From: Martinezella calliandrae
GTDB lineage: Bacteria > Pseudomonadota > Alphaproteobacteria > Rhizobiales > Rhizobiaceae
NCBI RefSeq assembly: GCF_030272695.1
Contig: NZ_JARFYN010000008.1
Coordinates: 62,001 to 126,000, forward strand
Length of the DNA: 64,000 nucleotides
Direction: 5' to 3'
Both the position numbers and the translations under genes were made by a program. The notes beneath the pieces were generated by a model. It saw nothing but the letters and a program-made list of their open reading frames with translations. It was not told the origin of the DNA and did not search any database. Each line of letters begins with the position of its first letter. Positions within the stretch are counted from its first letter, which is position 1. Positions 16,642-26,021 of this stretch are shown here, piece after piece.

Positions 16642-19104
16642 ATGTCGTCTTCATTCAATGGCAATTTTTCAGTCGATCTGGCTGGTCAATGGCGGCTTAC
16701 CTCGCCGGACAGTGATCATTCTCTTTCAATGCCCGTACCGGGCGATGTTCACACCGCGCTTCATGCCGCAAACGTCATTCCCGATCCCTATTTCGGCCGA
16801 AACGAAGCGGTCGTGCAGTGGGTGGCGAAAAAGGATTGGCAAATTGAGCGCAGCTTCGATCTCGATGATGCAAGCGGCGACTGGTATCTCGATATCGACT
16901 ACCTCGACACGATGGCGAGCGTCTATGTCAACGACACGCTCGTGCTCGAAGGCAACAACTGCTTTAAGCGCTATCGGCCGGATGTCTCCCAGGCTTTGAA
17001 GGCAGGGCAGAATACGATCCGCATCGTTCTTTATTCCAGTATCAAGGCGGGCGCCGAACTGCAGGCAAAGCAGCCCTTCTATATTCCCTACAGCACTGCC
17101 AATTCGCCGATCCCGAACGGCAATATGCTGCGCAAGCCGCAATGCCATTTTGGCTGGGACTGGAACATTGCCATCGCGCCACTCGGGCTCTACGGCACGA
17201 TTGCGCTGAAGAAGCTCGAAACTGCTCGCATTGAGAATGTGGTGACACGGCAGGTTCACAATGCCGACGGCTCGGTCGATCTCCAGGTGACTGTCGCACT
17301 CTATGCCAAGGGCGTCGGCGTCGCTCAAGTCTATTTCCAGCTCGACGAGGAACGCCTGCGACTGGATGTCGGCGTCAACGCCGGCGAGATCTCCATAACG
17401 CATGTCTTTCATGTCGACAGGCCGAAGCTCTGGTGGCCGGCCGGCAGTGGCGAGCAGGCGCTTTACGCGCTCTCAGTCGAGACCAATTCCGAGACGGTGG
17501 CGCGCCAGATCGGCCTGCGCACCGTCGAGCTGATCACCGACGAGGACGAAGCGGGCAGCCGTTTCGCGCTCAAGGTCAATGGGCGCGAGATATTCGCCCG
17601 CGGCGCCAACTGGATTCCAGCGGATGCGTTGTTTTCACGCTCAAGACCTGCCTTGGCCGAGGACCTCCTGCAGTCGGCCGCTGCGGCCAATATGAACATC
17701 ATCCGCATCTGGGGTGGTGGCTTCTACGAACACGATTGGTTCTACGACATCTGCGACCGCCTGGGCTTGATGATCTGGCAGGACTTCATGTTTGCCTGCA
17801 ACCTCTATCCCTCGACCGGCGATTTTCTCGAGAATGTCGAGGCTGAGGCCGGCTATCAGGTTCGTCGATTGGCGACGCATCCCTCGATCGTGCTCTGGTG
17901 CGGCGACAACGAGCTGGTGGGGGCTCTCACCTGGTTCGAAGAATCCCGCAATGACCGCGATCGCTATCTCGTTTCCTACGATCGCCTGAACCGGACGATC
18001 GAGCAGGCAATGAAGAAGGCCGCACCGGATGCGATTTGGTGGCCGTCGAGCCCCGCGTCCGGCTATCTCAACTTCGGCGACGCCTGGCATGCCGATGGCT
18101 CCGGCGACATGCACTACTGGTCGGTTTGGCATGAGAACAAGTCCTTCGACAATTATCGTTGCGTGCGCCCGCGCTTCTGTTCGGAATTCGGCTTCCAGTC
18201 CTATACGTCGCTTCCCGTCATCAAGACCTATGCCGACGCCAAGGATATGAATATAGCCTCGCCCGTCATGGAATTGCATCAGAAGAATGCCGGCGGCAAC
18301 GAGCGCATCGCCGGCACGATGTTCCGCTATTTCCGCTTCCCGAAGGATTTCCCGAATTTCGTCTATCTGAGCCAGGTGCAGCAAGGGCTCGCCATCAAGA
18401 CGGCGGTCGAATATTGGCGGTCACTGAAGCCGCATTGCATGGGCACCATCTATTGGCAGCTCAACGACACCTGGCCGGTGGCATCCTGGTCGAGCCTTGA
18501 TTACGGCGGGCGCTGGAAGGTGATGCACTATCTCGTGCGCCGCTTCTTCCAGCCGGTTTCGGTGGCAGCCATTCCGTCCGAGGACAACAAGACAATCCGC
18601 TTCTCGCTCGTCAACGACACCAGCGCGGACGTCACCGTCGACATCGCCGTATCGCTGCTCAAGCTCGATGGCGAACGCGTGCCGCTTGCGAGTGCCCACG
18701 CGGCGTGCACGTCCGATCAAGCCGTCACCGCGTTCTCGATCGACGCTCTTCAAGTGCCGGCCGATTGCCTGTTGGCGTGGCATTTCACCGCATCGAACGG
18801 AATGAGCGGGGAAGGGCACTATGTCCACGGCACATATAAGGCCTTGGAGCTTCAGCCTGCAGGCCTTACGGTGCAGCGCGAGGAGATCGAGGAGAATGGC
18901 ACGGTGGAGTTTACCGTGACCGCGAGGGGATTGGCGCTATTCGTGATGATCGAAAGCGAGACGGAAGGGCGTTACTCCGACAACGCCTTCGACCTCGGCG
19001 CCGGCGAAAGCCGTCGCATCGTCTTCACGCCGGCCAAACCGTATGCCGGGAGCGTCCCGGACTTCCGTTTCTACGACCTGCAGTCTAGCCAATCGGTGGA
19101 CTGA
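16642..19104 (+). CDS. GH2 family beta-mannosidase
   Basis: An 820-residue glycoside hydrolase expected to release mannose from the non-reducing end of beta-mannosides. The N-terminal jelly roll contains PVPGDVHTALHAANVIPDPYFG and VQWVAKKDW, a mannosidase-specific opening. The TIM barrel has RIWGGGFYEHDWFYDICDRLG and WCGDNELVG, where the Glu of the NE pair is the expected acid/base. FCSEFGFQS supplies the likely nucleophile Glu, and YWQLNDTWPVASW follows. No signal peptide is present, so it acts in the cytoplasm on imported oligosaccharides. GGGAGG lies upstream of the ATG. Confidence 0.92.
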   Translation: MSSSFNGNFSVDLAGQWRLTSPDSDHSLSMPVPGDVHTALHAANVIPDPYFGRNEAVVQWVAKKDWQIERSFDLDDASGDWYLDIDYLDTMASVYVNDTLVLEGNNCFKRYRPDVSQALKAGQNTIRIVLYSSIKAGAELQAKQPFYIPYSTANSPIPNGNMLRKPQCHFGWDWNIAIAPLGLYGTIALKKLETARIENVVTRQVHNADGSVDLQVTVALYAKGVGVAQVYFQLDEERLRLDVGVNAGEISITHVFHVDRPKLWWPAGSGEQALYALSVETNSETVARQIGLRTVELITDEDEAGSRFALKVNGREIFARGANWIPADALFSRSRPALAEDLLQSAAAANMNIIRIWGGGFYEHDWFYDICDRLGLMIWQDFMFACNLYPSTGDFLENVEAEAGYQVRRLATHPSIVLWCGDNELVGALTWFEESRNDRDRYLVSYDRLNRTIEQAMKKAAPDAIWWPSSPASGYLNFGDAWHADGSGDMHYWSVWHENKSFDNYRCVRPRFCSEFGFQSYTSLPVIKTYADAKDMNIASPVMELHQKNAGGNERIAGTMFRYFRFPKDFPNFVYLSQVQQGLAIKTAVEYWRSLKPHCMGTIYWQLNDTWPVASWSSLDYGGRWKVMHYLVRRFFQPVSVAAIPSEDNKTIRFSLVNDTSADVTVDIAVSLLKLDGERVPLASAHAACTSDQAVTAFSIDALQVPADCLLAWHFTASNGMSGEGHYVHGTYKALELQPAGLTVQREEIEENGTVEFTVTARGLALFVMIESETEGRYSDNAFDLGAGESRRIVFTPAKPYAGSVPDFRFYDLQSSQSVD

Positions 19105-19186
19105 GGGTACCGAGCCGCCTTTCGGTGGCGATTGAGGGGCCAAAAGCCCATGACAGGAGGCCGCGAGGCCATTGGAGGAAATATCG

Positions 19187-19948
19187 ATGACGAAACTGGG
19201 ATTCCAGCTTTATAGCGCCCGCAATTTTCAGCCTTATTCGGATATCTTCGCAAAACTCGGCAAGGCCGGCTATTCGGAAGTCGAAGGTTTTGGCGGCATC
19301 TACGCCGATCTGGACGAAGCTGGGCTGAAGAACCTGCGCGCCGAGCTGGACAAGAACGGCCTGACGATGGCGAGCGGCCATTTCAGCCCTGACTTTCTCG
19401 ATGGGCAGGTGGAGAAGTCTCTGGCAATCGCCAAGATCCTCGGCATGGACTCGATCTACGCACCGCACCTGGCCGCTGATCAGCGCCCGACGGATGCGGC
19501 CGGCTGGCGCGCCTTCGGCAAGCGCCTGCATGAAATGAGCAAGCCCTACAAGGACGCCGGCTTCGAATTCGGTTGGCATAATCACGACTTCGAATTCGTC
19601 AAGCAGGGCGATGGCTCGTTGCCGATCGAACAGATCTTCGAAGGCGCTCCGGAGATTTCCTGGGAAGCCGATATCGCCTGGGTCGTGCGCGGCGGCGCCG
19701 ATCCCTTTGCCTGGATCGAGAAGCTCGGCCCGCGCATCTCGGCGGTTCACGTCAAGGATATCGCACCGGCAGGTGAGAACAAGAACGAGGACGGCTGGGC
19801 CGATCTCGGTCACGGTAGCGTTCCATGGCCGAAGCTCATGAAGACGCTCGCTGGTACCAAGGCGAAGCATTACGTGCTCGAGCATGATAATCCGAGCGAC
19901 ATCGATCGTCTGATCACCCGTTCCATCGCATCCTTCAAGACCTACTGA
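19187..19948 (+). CDS. Sugar phosphate isomerase/epimerase (xylose isomerase-like TIM barrel)
   Basis: A 253-residue AP-endonuclease-2-like barrel. It opens TKLGFQLYSARN and has YSEVEGFG, MASGHFSP, FGWHNHDFEF with the metal-binding His, the late ISAVHVKDIAP strand, and the C-terminal VLEHDNPSD. It probably interconverts keto and aldo sugars or epimerises an intermediate; the substrate cannot be read from the sequence. Start at ATG 19187 with TTGGAGGAAAT upstream. It lies 82 bases after the mannosidase and 10 bases before the dehydrogenase. Confidence 0.88.
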   Translation: MTKLGFQLYSARNFQPYSDIFAKLGKAGYSEVEGFGGIYADLDEAGLKNLRAELDKNGLTMASGHFSPDFLDGQVEKSLAIAKILGMDSIYAPHLAADQRPTDAAGWRAFGKRLHEMSKPYKDAGFEFGWHNHDFEFVKQGDGSLPIEQIFEGAPEISWEADIAWVVRGGADPFAWIEKLGPRISAVHVKDIAPAGENKNEDGWADLGHGSVPWPKLMKTLAGTKAKHYVLEHDNPSDIDRLITRSIASFKTY

Positions 19949-19958
19949 GGCATCCCAC

Positions 19959-21092
19959 ATGGCTAAGGAACTTGGCGTCGGCATCATCGGATGCGGCAAT
20001 ATCTCAACCACCTACTTCAAGCTTTCTCCGCTCTTCAACGGCCTGAAAGTGCTTTCCTGCGCTGATATCAACATGGACGCGGCGCGCCTGCGCGCCGAGG
20101 AGTATCAGGTCAAGGCCCAGACGATCGACGAACTGCTCGCCAATGACGAGCTCGATGTCATCGTCAACCTAACAATCCCGGACGCGCATTTCCCGGTGTC
20201 CAAGCGCATCCTGGAGGCCGGAAAGCACGTTTATTCCGAAAAGCCCTTGGTGTTGTCGCTGGAGCAGGGCGAAGAGCTGCGCCGCATTGCCAAGGAGAAG
20301 GGGCTTGCCGTCGGCTGCGCTCCCGATACCTTCCTCGGCGGCGCCCATCAGCTTGCCCGCAAGTTCGTCGACGATGGCGGCATCGGCCGCATCACCTCGG
20401 GCGCCTGCTACGTCATGAGCCCGGGCATGGAAATGTGGCATCCAAACCCGGACTTCTTCTTCCTGCCGGGCGGTGGTCCAATCCTCGATCTCGGCCCCTA
20501 TTACATCGCCAACCTCATCAACCTGATCGGCCCGGTCAAGCGTGTCGGCGCCATGACCTCGATGGCGTCGCAAACCCGCACCATCACCAGCCAGCCGCGC
20601 AGCGGCGAGGTCATCCCCGTGAAAACACCGACGACGATCCAGGCGCTGTTGGAATTCGTCAGTGGCGCAACGGTGACTTTGACGGCGAGCTGGGATGTCT
20701 GGTCGCACCGCCACGCCAACATGGAGCTCTACGGCACCGAAGGTTCGCTCTACGTGCCGGATCCGAATTTCTTTGGCGGCACGGTCGAGGCAAGCGGCCG
20801 CAACAAGGACATCAAGGTGCTCGACGAATGGGCGCATCCTTTCGGCATCTCCAATCAGGACAGCCCGAACGGCCCGCGCGCCAATTATCGAACGGCCGGT
20901 CTTGCCGACATGGCGGCGTCGCTGATTGATGGCCGCGATGCTCGTTGCTCGCTTGACCGCACGCTGCATGGCGTCGACGTCATGACTTCGATCCTGAAGT
21001 CGGGCGCGGAAAACCGCTTTGTCGATCTGACCACGACCTGCACGCAGCCGGCTGCGCTCGGCATCGAAGAAGCCCAAGCGCTCTTGAAGTAA
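19959..21092 (+). CDS. Gfo/Idh/MocA family oxidoreductase
   Basis: A 377-residue NAD(P)-dependent sugar or inositol-type dehydrogenase. It has the Rossmann motif VGIIGCGNIS at the N terminus, VNLTIPDAHF, the family hallmark EAGKHVYSEKPL containing the catalytic Lys, and a C-terminal alpha/beta domain with LDLGPYYIANLINLIGPV. In sugar operons, isomerase plus dehydrogenase pairs often convert the released hexose before phosphorylation. It ends 20 bases before a strong terminator hairpin. Confidence 0.92.
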   Translation: MAKELGVGIIGCGNISTTYFKLSPLFNGLKVLSCADINMDAARLRAEEYQVKAQTIDELLANDELDVIVNLTIPDAHFPVSKRILEAGKHVYSEKPLVLSLEQGEELRRIAKEKGLAVGCAPDTFLGGAHQLARKFVDDGGIGRITSGACYVMSPGMEMWHPNPDFFFLPGGGPILDLGPYYIANLINLIGPVKRVGAMTSMASQTRTITSQPRSGEVIPVKTPTTIQALLEFVSGATVTLTASWDVWSHRHANMELYGTEGSLYVPDPNFFGGTVEASGRNKDIKVLDEWAHPFGISNQDSPNGPRANYRTAGLADMAASLIDGRDARCSLDRTLHGVDVMTSILKSGAENRFVDLTTTCTQPAALGIEEAQALLK

Positions 21093-21112
21093 GCGTACAA
21101 AAAGCTAGTTTG

Positions 21113-21141
21113 CGCGCGGGCGGCTTGCCCGCGCGTTTTTT
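21113..21141 (+). terminator. Intrinsic terminator after the dehydrogenase gene
   Basis: A 9-bp perfect stem CGCGCGGGC (21113-21121) / GCCCGCGCG (21127-21135) with loop GGCTT, then six T. It divides the sugar operon from the aldo/keto reductase gene unless it is read through. Confidence 0.88.
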
Positions 21142-21161
21142 ATCTCGGAGGAACTGGAACT

Positions 21162-22193
<1,032 letters not shown>

Positions 22194-22204
22194 TCATTCG
22201 ACGA

Positions 22205-22231
22205 CGCCCGGAGCCTGGTTCCGGGCGTTTT
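22205..22231 (+). terminator. Terminator-like hairpin after the aldo/keto reductase gene
   Basis: CGCCCGGA (22205-22212) pairs with TCCGGGCG (22220-22227), followed by TTTTGCTTT. The short T-run suggests partial termination. Confidence 0.7.
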
Positions 22232-22325
22232 GCTTTGCCCTCGTGGTGACCGGCAGGCATTGCCGGCACCTTATCCATTGCCGTTTGAGCGGCGCATATT
22301 GGTGTTTTCTGGAGGAGATGGTTCC

Positions 22326-23936
22326 ATGATCCGCAACCCGATTTTGCCGGGCTTCAACCCCGATCCGTCTATCTGCCGCGTCGGCGAGGATTATTACATC
22401 GCCACCTCGACCTTCGAATGGTATCCGGGCGTCCAGATCCATCACTCGCGCGATCTGGTGAACTGGACCCTGGTTCGCCGCCCACTGGAGCGCGCCTCCC
22501 AACTCGACATGCGCGGCGAGCCGGATAGTTGCGGCATCTGGGCGCCATGCCTGTCCTATGCCGATGGTCTATTTTGGTTGGTCTACACCGACGTCAAGCG
22601 TTACGACGGCAATTTCAAGGATGCGCACAATTACATCGTGACGTCGCCGACGATCGAAGGCGAATGGTCCGAGCGTTCCTACGTCAACTCCTCAGGCTTC
22701 GATCCCTCGCTCTTCCACGATGACGACGGCCGCAAATGGTTCGTCAACATGCAATGGAACCATCGCACCGAAAGCTACGGCGGCTCGCCAAAAACGCCGG
22801 CTTTTGACGGCATTTTGCTGCAGGAATGGGACCCGGTAACGAAATTGCTGAAGGGGCCGGTCAAGAACATTTTCCCAGGCACCGAGCTCGGCCTGGTCGA
22901 AGGCCCGCATCTCTTCAAGCGCAACGGCTACTATTATCTGACGACCGCCGAGGGCGGCACTGGATACGACCACGCCGTGACAATGGCGCGCTCGCGCAAT
23001 ATCGATGGACCTTACGAGTTGCATCCGAACAAGCATCTCATCACCTCGAAGGACCATCCGGAAGCGGTGTTGCAGCGGGCGGGGCATGGCCAATATGTGG
23101 AAACGGCCGACGGGCAGTTTTATCATACGCATCTTTCCGGTCGGCCGCTGCCGCCACATCGCCGTTGTACCCTTGGCCGCGAGACCAGCCTGCAGAAATG
23201 CGTCTGGAAGGAAGACGGCTGGCTCTATCTCGAAAACGGCACGGTGGTTCCCGATGTCGAAGTACAGGGCCTCAACCAAGCTCAGCCGGTCGAGAAGCCG
23301 CGCCGCAGCGGCTATAATTTCGACGGCGGCAAGTTGCCCATGGATTTTCAGTGGTTGCGCACGCCGCAGCCGGAACGCATCTTCAGCCTGACGGAGCGGC
23401 CCGGCCATCTGCGTCTGTTTGCGCGGGAAAGCATCGGCTCTTGGTTCGAGCACTCGCTTGTCGCCCGCAGGCAGGAGCATCACAGCTTCCGGGCCGAGAC
23501 GGTCGTGGAATTTCAGCCCGATACCTATCAGCAGGTCGCTGGTTTGACGCACTATTACAATCGCTTCAAGCTGCATGCGATAGCGCTCACCTTGCATGAG
23601 AAGCTCGGACGCTGCGTCACGATCATGACCTGCGCGGGCGACTATCCGAATGGTCGGCTGAGTTTTCCGATCGAAGGCGGCGTCTCCGTTCCGGACGGAC
23701 GCATCCAGCTTGCCATGGAGGTCCGTGATAATGACGTGCAATTCTTCTGGCAGGCTGAGGGCATGGGAGCGTGGCAGGCAATCGGCCCGGTCCTCGACGC
23801 CGGTGTCATTTCCGACGAAGGCGGCCGTGGCGAACACGGCTCCTTTACCGGCGCCTTTGCCGGCATGTTCGCTTTCGATACGTCGGGTCGTGCAAAGACT
23901 GCCGATTTCGACTGGTTCAATTACGACCAGCTGTGA
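22326..23936 (+). CDS. GH43 family glycosidase (beta-xylosidase/arabinosidase type)
   Basis: A 536-residue cytoplasmic glycosidase. The five-bladed GH43 propeller is at about 1-310: base Asp in NPILPGFNPDPS, the DSCGIWAPCLSY blade, the pKa-modulating Asp in GFDPSLFHDDDG, and the acid Glu in LVEGPHLFKRNGYYYL. The C-terminal beta-sandwich of about 200 residues (from NFDGGKLPMDFQWLR) matches the GH43 C2/DUF1349 extension. It should remove xylose or arabinose from imported oligosaccharides. The ATG at 22326 follows GGAGGAGATGG. An in-frame upstream extension to 22230 overlaps a terminator and is not credible. Confidence 0.92.
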   Translation: MIRNPILPGFNPDPSICRVGEDYYIATSTFEWYPGVQIHHSRDLVNWTLVRRPLERASQLDMRGEPDSCGIWAPCLSYADGLFWLVYTDVKRYDGNFKDAHNYIVTSPTIEGEWSERSYVNSSGFDPSLFHDDDGRKWFVNMQWNHRTESYGGSPKTPAFDGILLQEWDPVTKLLKGPVKNIFPGTELGLVEGPHLFKRNGYYYLTTAEGGTGYDHAVTMARSRNIDGPYELHPNKHLITSKDHPEAVLQRAGHGQYVETADGQFYHTHLSGRPLPPHRRCTLGRETSLQKCVWKEDGWLYLENGTVVPDVEVQGLNQAQPVEKPRRSGYNFDGGKLPMDFQWLRTPQPERIFSLTERPGHLRLFARESIGSWFEHSLVARRQEHHSFRAETVVEFQPDTYQQVAGLTHYYNRFKLHAIALTLHEKLGRCVTIMTCAGDYPNGRLSFPIEGGVSVPDGRIQLAMEVRDNDVQFFWQAEGMGAWQAIGPVLDAGVISDEGGRGEHGSFTGAFAGMFAFDTSGRAKTADFDWFNYDQL

Positions 23937-23959
23937 GTGGTCCAATGACTGATCGTCGT

Positions 23960-23994
23960 CCGCCCGCCTTCGCTTGATAGGCGGGTGGGACCTT
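23960..23994 (+). terminator. Intrinsic terminator of the GH43 gene
   Basis: CCGCCCGCC (23960-23968) pairs with GGCGGGTGG (23980-23988, one G-U), followed by GACCTTTT. It closes the sugar island. The remainder to 24154 is AT-rich promoter-like DNA. Confidence 0.75.
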
Positions 23995-24154
23995 TTCAGC
24001 CGGCCGGTTGCTGCCAACATCGCACACGCATTTTATTAGACAATCCCTGCAAGCACCTAATTTCCATTATAAAACTGTAATATGATTTTCAGATTCGGTT
24101 TATCCTTTGCGCGATAAATTGCTGGCATGAACAAAAAATTGAGGAAACACTCGA

Positions 24155-24472
24155 ATGAAGAGACTCTTTTCCATCCTTCTTGCCGGTTCCGTATTAGCAA
24201 CGCCGCTCGCCATGGCAGCCAAAGCCAATGCCGCGCCGGTCCCTCACAACGAGGCTATCGTCGAGAAGAAAAAGGTCGTCGTTCACAAGGGGCACTGGGT
24301 CAAGGGCCGCCATCTGTCGGCCGCCGATCGCCATCGCGCCAAACCCGTCGACTATCGCCATTATCATCTGAAGGCCCCGCCACACGGCTATCACTGGGTT
24401 CGTATCGGCAATAATTTCCTGCTTGTCGGCATTACCAGCGGCCTGATCTCCAAAGTTGAGACTGCTCACTGA
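24155..24472 (+). CDS. RcnB-like small periplasmic protein
   Basis: A 105-residue exported protein. The signal peptide MKRLFSILLAGSVLATPLAMAAKANA is cleaved before APVPHN. The mature part carries the RcnB-family core DYRHYHLKAPPHGYHWVRIG followed by a short hydrophobic LLVGITSGLI. E. coli RcnB is a periplasmic protein for nickel/cobalt homeostasis; rhizobial relatives are numerous and mostly unstudied. The seven His residues would suit metal binding. It ends just before a terminator and the accessory region. Confidence 0.82.
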   Translation: MKRLFSILLAGSVLATPLAMAAKANAAPVPHNEAIVEKKKVVVHKGHWVKGRHLSAADRHRAKPVDYRHYHLKAPPHGYHWVRIGNNFLLVGITSGLISKVETAH

Positions 24473-24500
24473 GTTTGATCTCAAATCCGAAATGAGAATG

Positions 24501-24524
24501 AGCGGTCCGATAGGCCGCTTTTTT
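24501..24524 (+). terminator. Intrinsic terminator of the RcnB-like gene
   Basis: AGCGG (24501-24505) and CCGCT (24515-24519) form the stem, followed by six T. The interval 24525-24582 then holds the palindrome GCGAAAAATTTTCGC (24528-24542) and no gene. Confidence 0.75.
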
Positions 24525-24590
24525 ATGCGAAAAATTTTCGCTGTTTCGGTCAGAATCGAAAATCCCCGGTACGATGACCAGGGATTTTTG

Positions 24591-25518
24591 CGCAATTATG
24601 TAGGACCCACCACCAAGCAGAAATTCGCTGCGACCATCCGTCGACACGGGGAGGGGCAAAAATCTGCTTGCGGGAAGGGAACCTACTCGATACAAGTTAG
24701 TTGTACTTCGAGCGCTTGGGCTGAAATGTCGCAGCGCAGCTAGTGACTGGTCGGCTGACGTGATTAACACGGATAGCACTAGCCCGCTGGAGAAATCCAG
24801 TCACACGGTTACGCCGGTGGACCGAAAGGTTTGGTTGGTCGAGTAATACAATAGAGCGGCTTCGGCCGCTCTATTGCTTTCCAAACACAGCTTCTTCCAC
24901 GATCCGGCCAAACGGTGCCAGCCGTCGGAACCGGACCTGCACGTCCTTGACATAGGCGCTTTCGATGTAAAGGTCCATTGCGAGCGGATCGGTGTTGGGA
25001 TTCTCTCCCAAGAACTGGACTCTAAAGAACACATAATACCGCTTTCCGCGGGGGATGGCTGGTTTCATCTGTAGGCACTTACGAGGCCCTGTTAACCAGG
25101 ATGCATGCCAGCGATCGACGCTCTCCTTCTGCAGCGCGACCTGCTTTGCGCAGTGCGCAGTCGAAACCGGAGCCTCTGCATCCCTCAGGATGCGCAGGAG
25201 GGCTCCGCGCTTGTCGAGATCCTTGAGCAATGGTGTCACTGCGCTTGCAGGCACCTTCGGAGGCTTTCTCGGACGGATGCGAGCAGCGCCGTCGGGACGA
25301 TAGCGCACGTCGTAAACTTTCAGCACGGTGTCGAACGCGGCTCGCTGCTGCTCCAGGACCGCGATCTCGCCGTGAAGGGCATCGATCTTGGCCTCCAGCT
25401 CTTCCCGCTTCTTTTTCAGCTCCTCTACCACCTGCATCCGTAACCCCCTCTAAAAGCTACGCTTTCGGACTATCTGGTCACGGAATGAGAGTCTGGTGGT
25501 GGGTCCTACATAATTGCG
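24591..25518. mobile_element. Putative 928-bp non-autonomous element with 25-bp inverted ends and 8-bp direct repeats
   Basis: The ends 24591-24615 (begins CGCAATTATG, ends CACCACCA) and 25494-25518 are exact reverse complements over 25 bases. Immediately outside, GATTTTTG occurs at 24583-24590 and again at 25519-25526, as expected for an 8-bp target duplication. Inside are one minus-strand gene (24871-25437) and about 255 bases (24616-24870) in which I see no gene. No transposase is encoded, so it would be mobilised in trans if at all. I cannot assign a family: 8-bp duplications occur in IS66 and several other groups. Confidence 0.6.
24871..25437 (-). CDS. Hypothetical coiled-coil protein, cargo of the inverted-repeat element
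   Basis: A 188-residue soluble protein. Residues 1-45 are a charged coiled coil (VEELKKKREELEAKIDALHG). Residues about 60-108 (RPRKPPKVPASAV to RILRDAEAPVSTAHCAKQ) resemble the small winged-helix-like segment of coiled-coil proteins common in rhizobial accessory DNA. The C-terminal 65 residues (from MKPAIPRGKRYYVFF) look unrelated, and the join VDRWHASWLTGPRKCLQ may mark a fusion. GAGGGGG precedes the ATG. The stop lies inside a perfect 12-bp hairpin with a TTCG loop (24849-24876), a likely terminator. No function can be assigned. Confidence 0.6.
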   Translation of the reverse strand: MQVVEELKKKREELEAKIDALHGEIAVLEQQRAAFDTVLKVYDVRYRPDGAARIRPRKPPKVPASAVTPLLKDLDKRGALLRILRDAEAPVSTAHCAKQVALQKESVDRWHASWLTGPRKCLQMKPAIPRGKRYYVFFRVQFLGENPNTDPLAMDLYIESAYVKDVQVRFRRLAPFGRIVEEAVFGKQ

Positions 25519-25526
25519 GATTTTTG

Positions 25527-25993
25527 CGCTATTACGTAGAGCAACCACCAAAGGTTGGGCGGTTGCTGCTTGTGATGTCACGACATCATTTTTACGGCCT
25601 TAGGCAGCGATTGCCACCAACGCATAATTGCGCGCCACCTTTCGGCTATGCGTATTGCTTGACATAGATTTCGGGATCGAAGTCGACCCGCTTTGCCTTA
25701 CCGTCAGGCGTCTTCAAGACAAGCTCGATACCACCTCCAACGGAGTGCGTGTGGCGCACGACTTACGATAGGAGGAAATCATCAGCGCTCTCGATCTTCG
25801 AGACGGTATTCTGCGTCATAGCGGCACGCGTGGCGACGTCCTGCTGTGTTGCATTCATCGCCTTACGCACTTCAGCCAGAGCCTTGCCCACGCGACGCGC
25901 TTGGCGCTTTTCGTCAAGGCGCGGACGAACGTCTTCCGGGAGTTCGGCGCGTAGCGCCTTCCAGTCATTGCTCTTCAAGGTGGTCCAACTGCG
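25527..25993. mobile_element. Second, decayed module next to the first
   Basis: GATTTTTG occurs on both sides (25519-25526, shared with the first element, and 25994-26001). The left end CGCTATTACGTAGAGC then AACCACCA resembles the inverted end of the first element. The right end, read on the minus strand, is CGCAGTTGGACCACC, a shorter match (CGCA, GT, GGACC, ACC). The 467 bases hold a broken antitoxin-like gene. Another CATAATTGCG lies inside at 25623-25632. The ends are too eroded to be sure; it may be an older copy of the same kind of module. Confidence 0.4.
25646..25978 (-). pseudogene. XRE-family antitoxin-like gene broken by an in-frame stop
   Basis: The frame opens at TTG 25976-25978 and encodes a helix-turn-helix (RKAMNATQQDVATRAAMTQNTVSKIES), then FLLS and a TAA at 25763-25765. 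The same frame continues for 38 codons (VVRHTHSVGGGIELVLKTPD ... EIYVKQYA) to TAG at 25646. Aligned without gaps to the intact antitoxin at 62891-63268, FLLS-x-8-GG-x-2-ELV is conserved across the stop, so it is a nonsense mutation rather than a natural end. No toxin gene accompanies it. The truncated 71-residue product would keep the DNA-binding part. Confidence 0.75.
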
Positions 25994-26021
25994 GATTTTT
26001 GTTGCGCACGATCCTAAGTAA

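Noticed and set aside
24456..24743. Plus-strand 95-codon frame spanning the left end of the inverted-repeat element
   Set aside because: It crosses the element boundary and a terminator, with no ribosome site; not a plausible gene.
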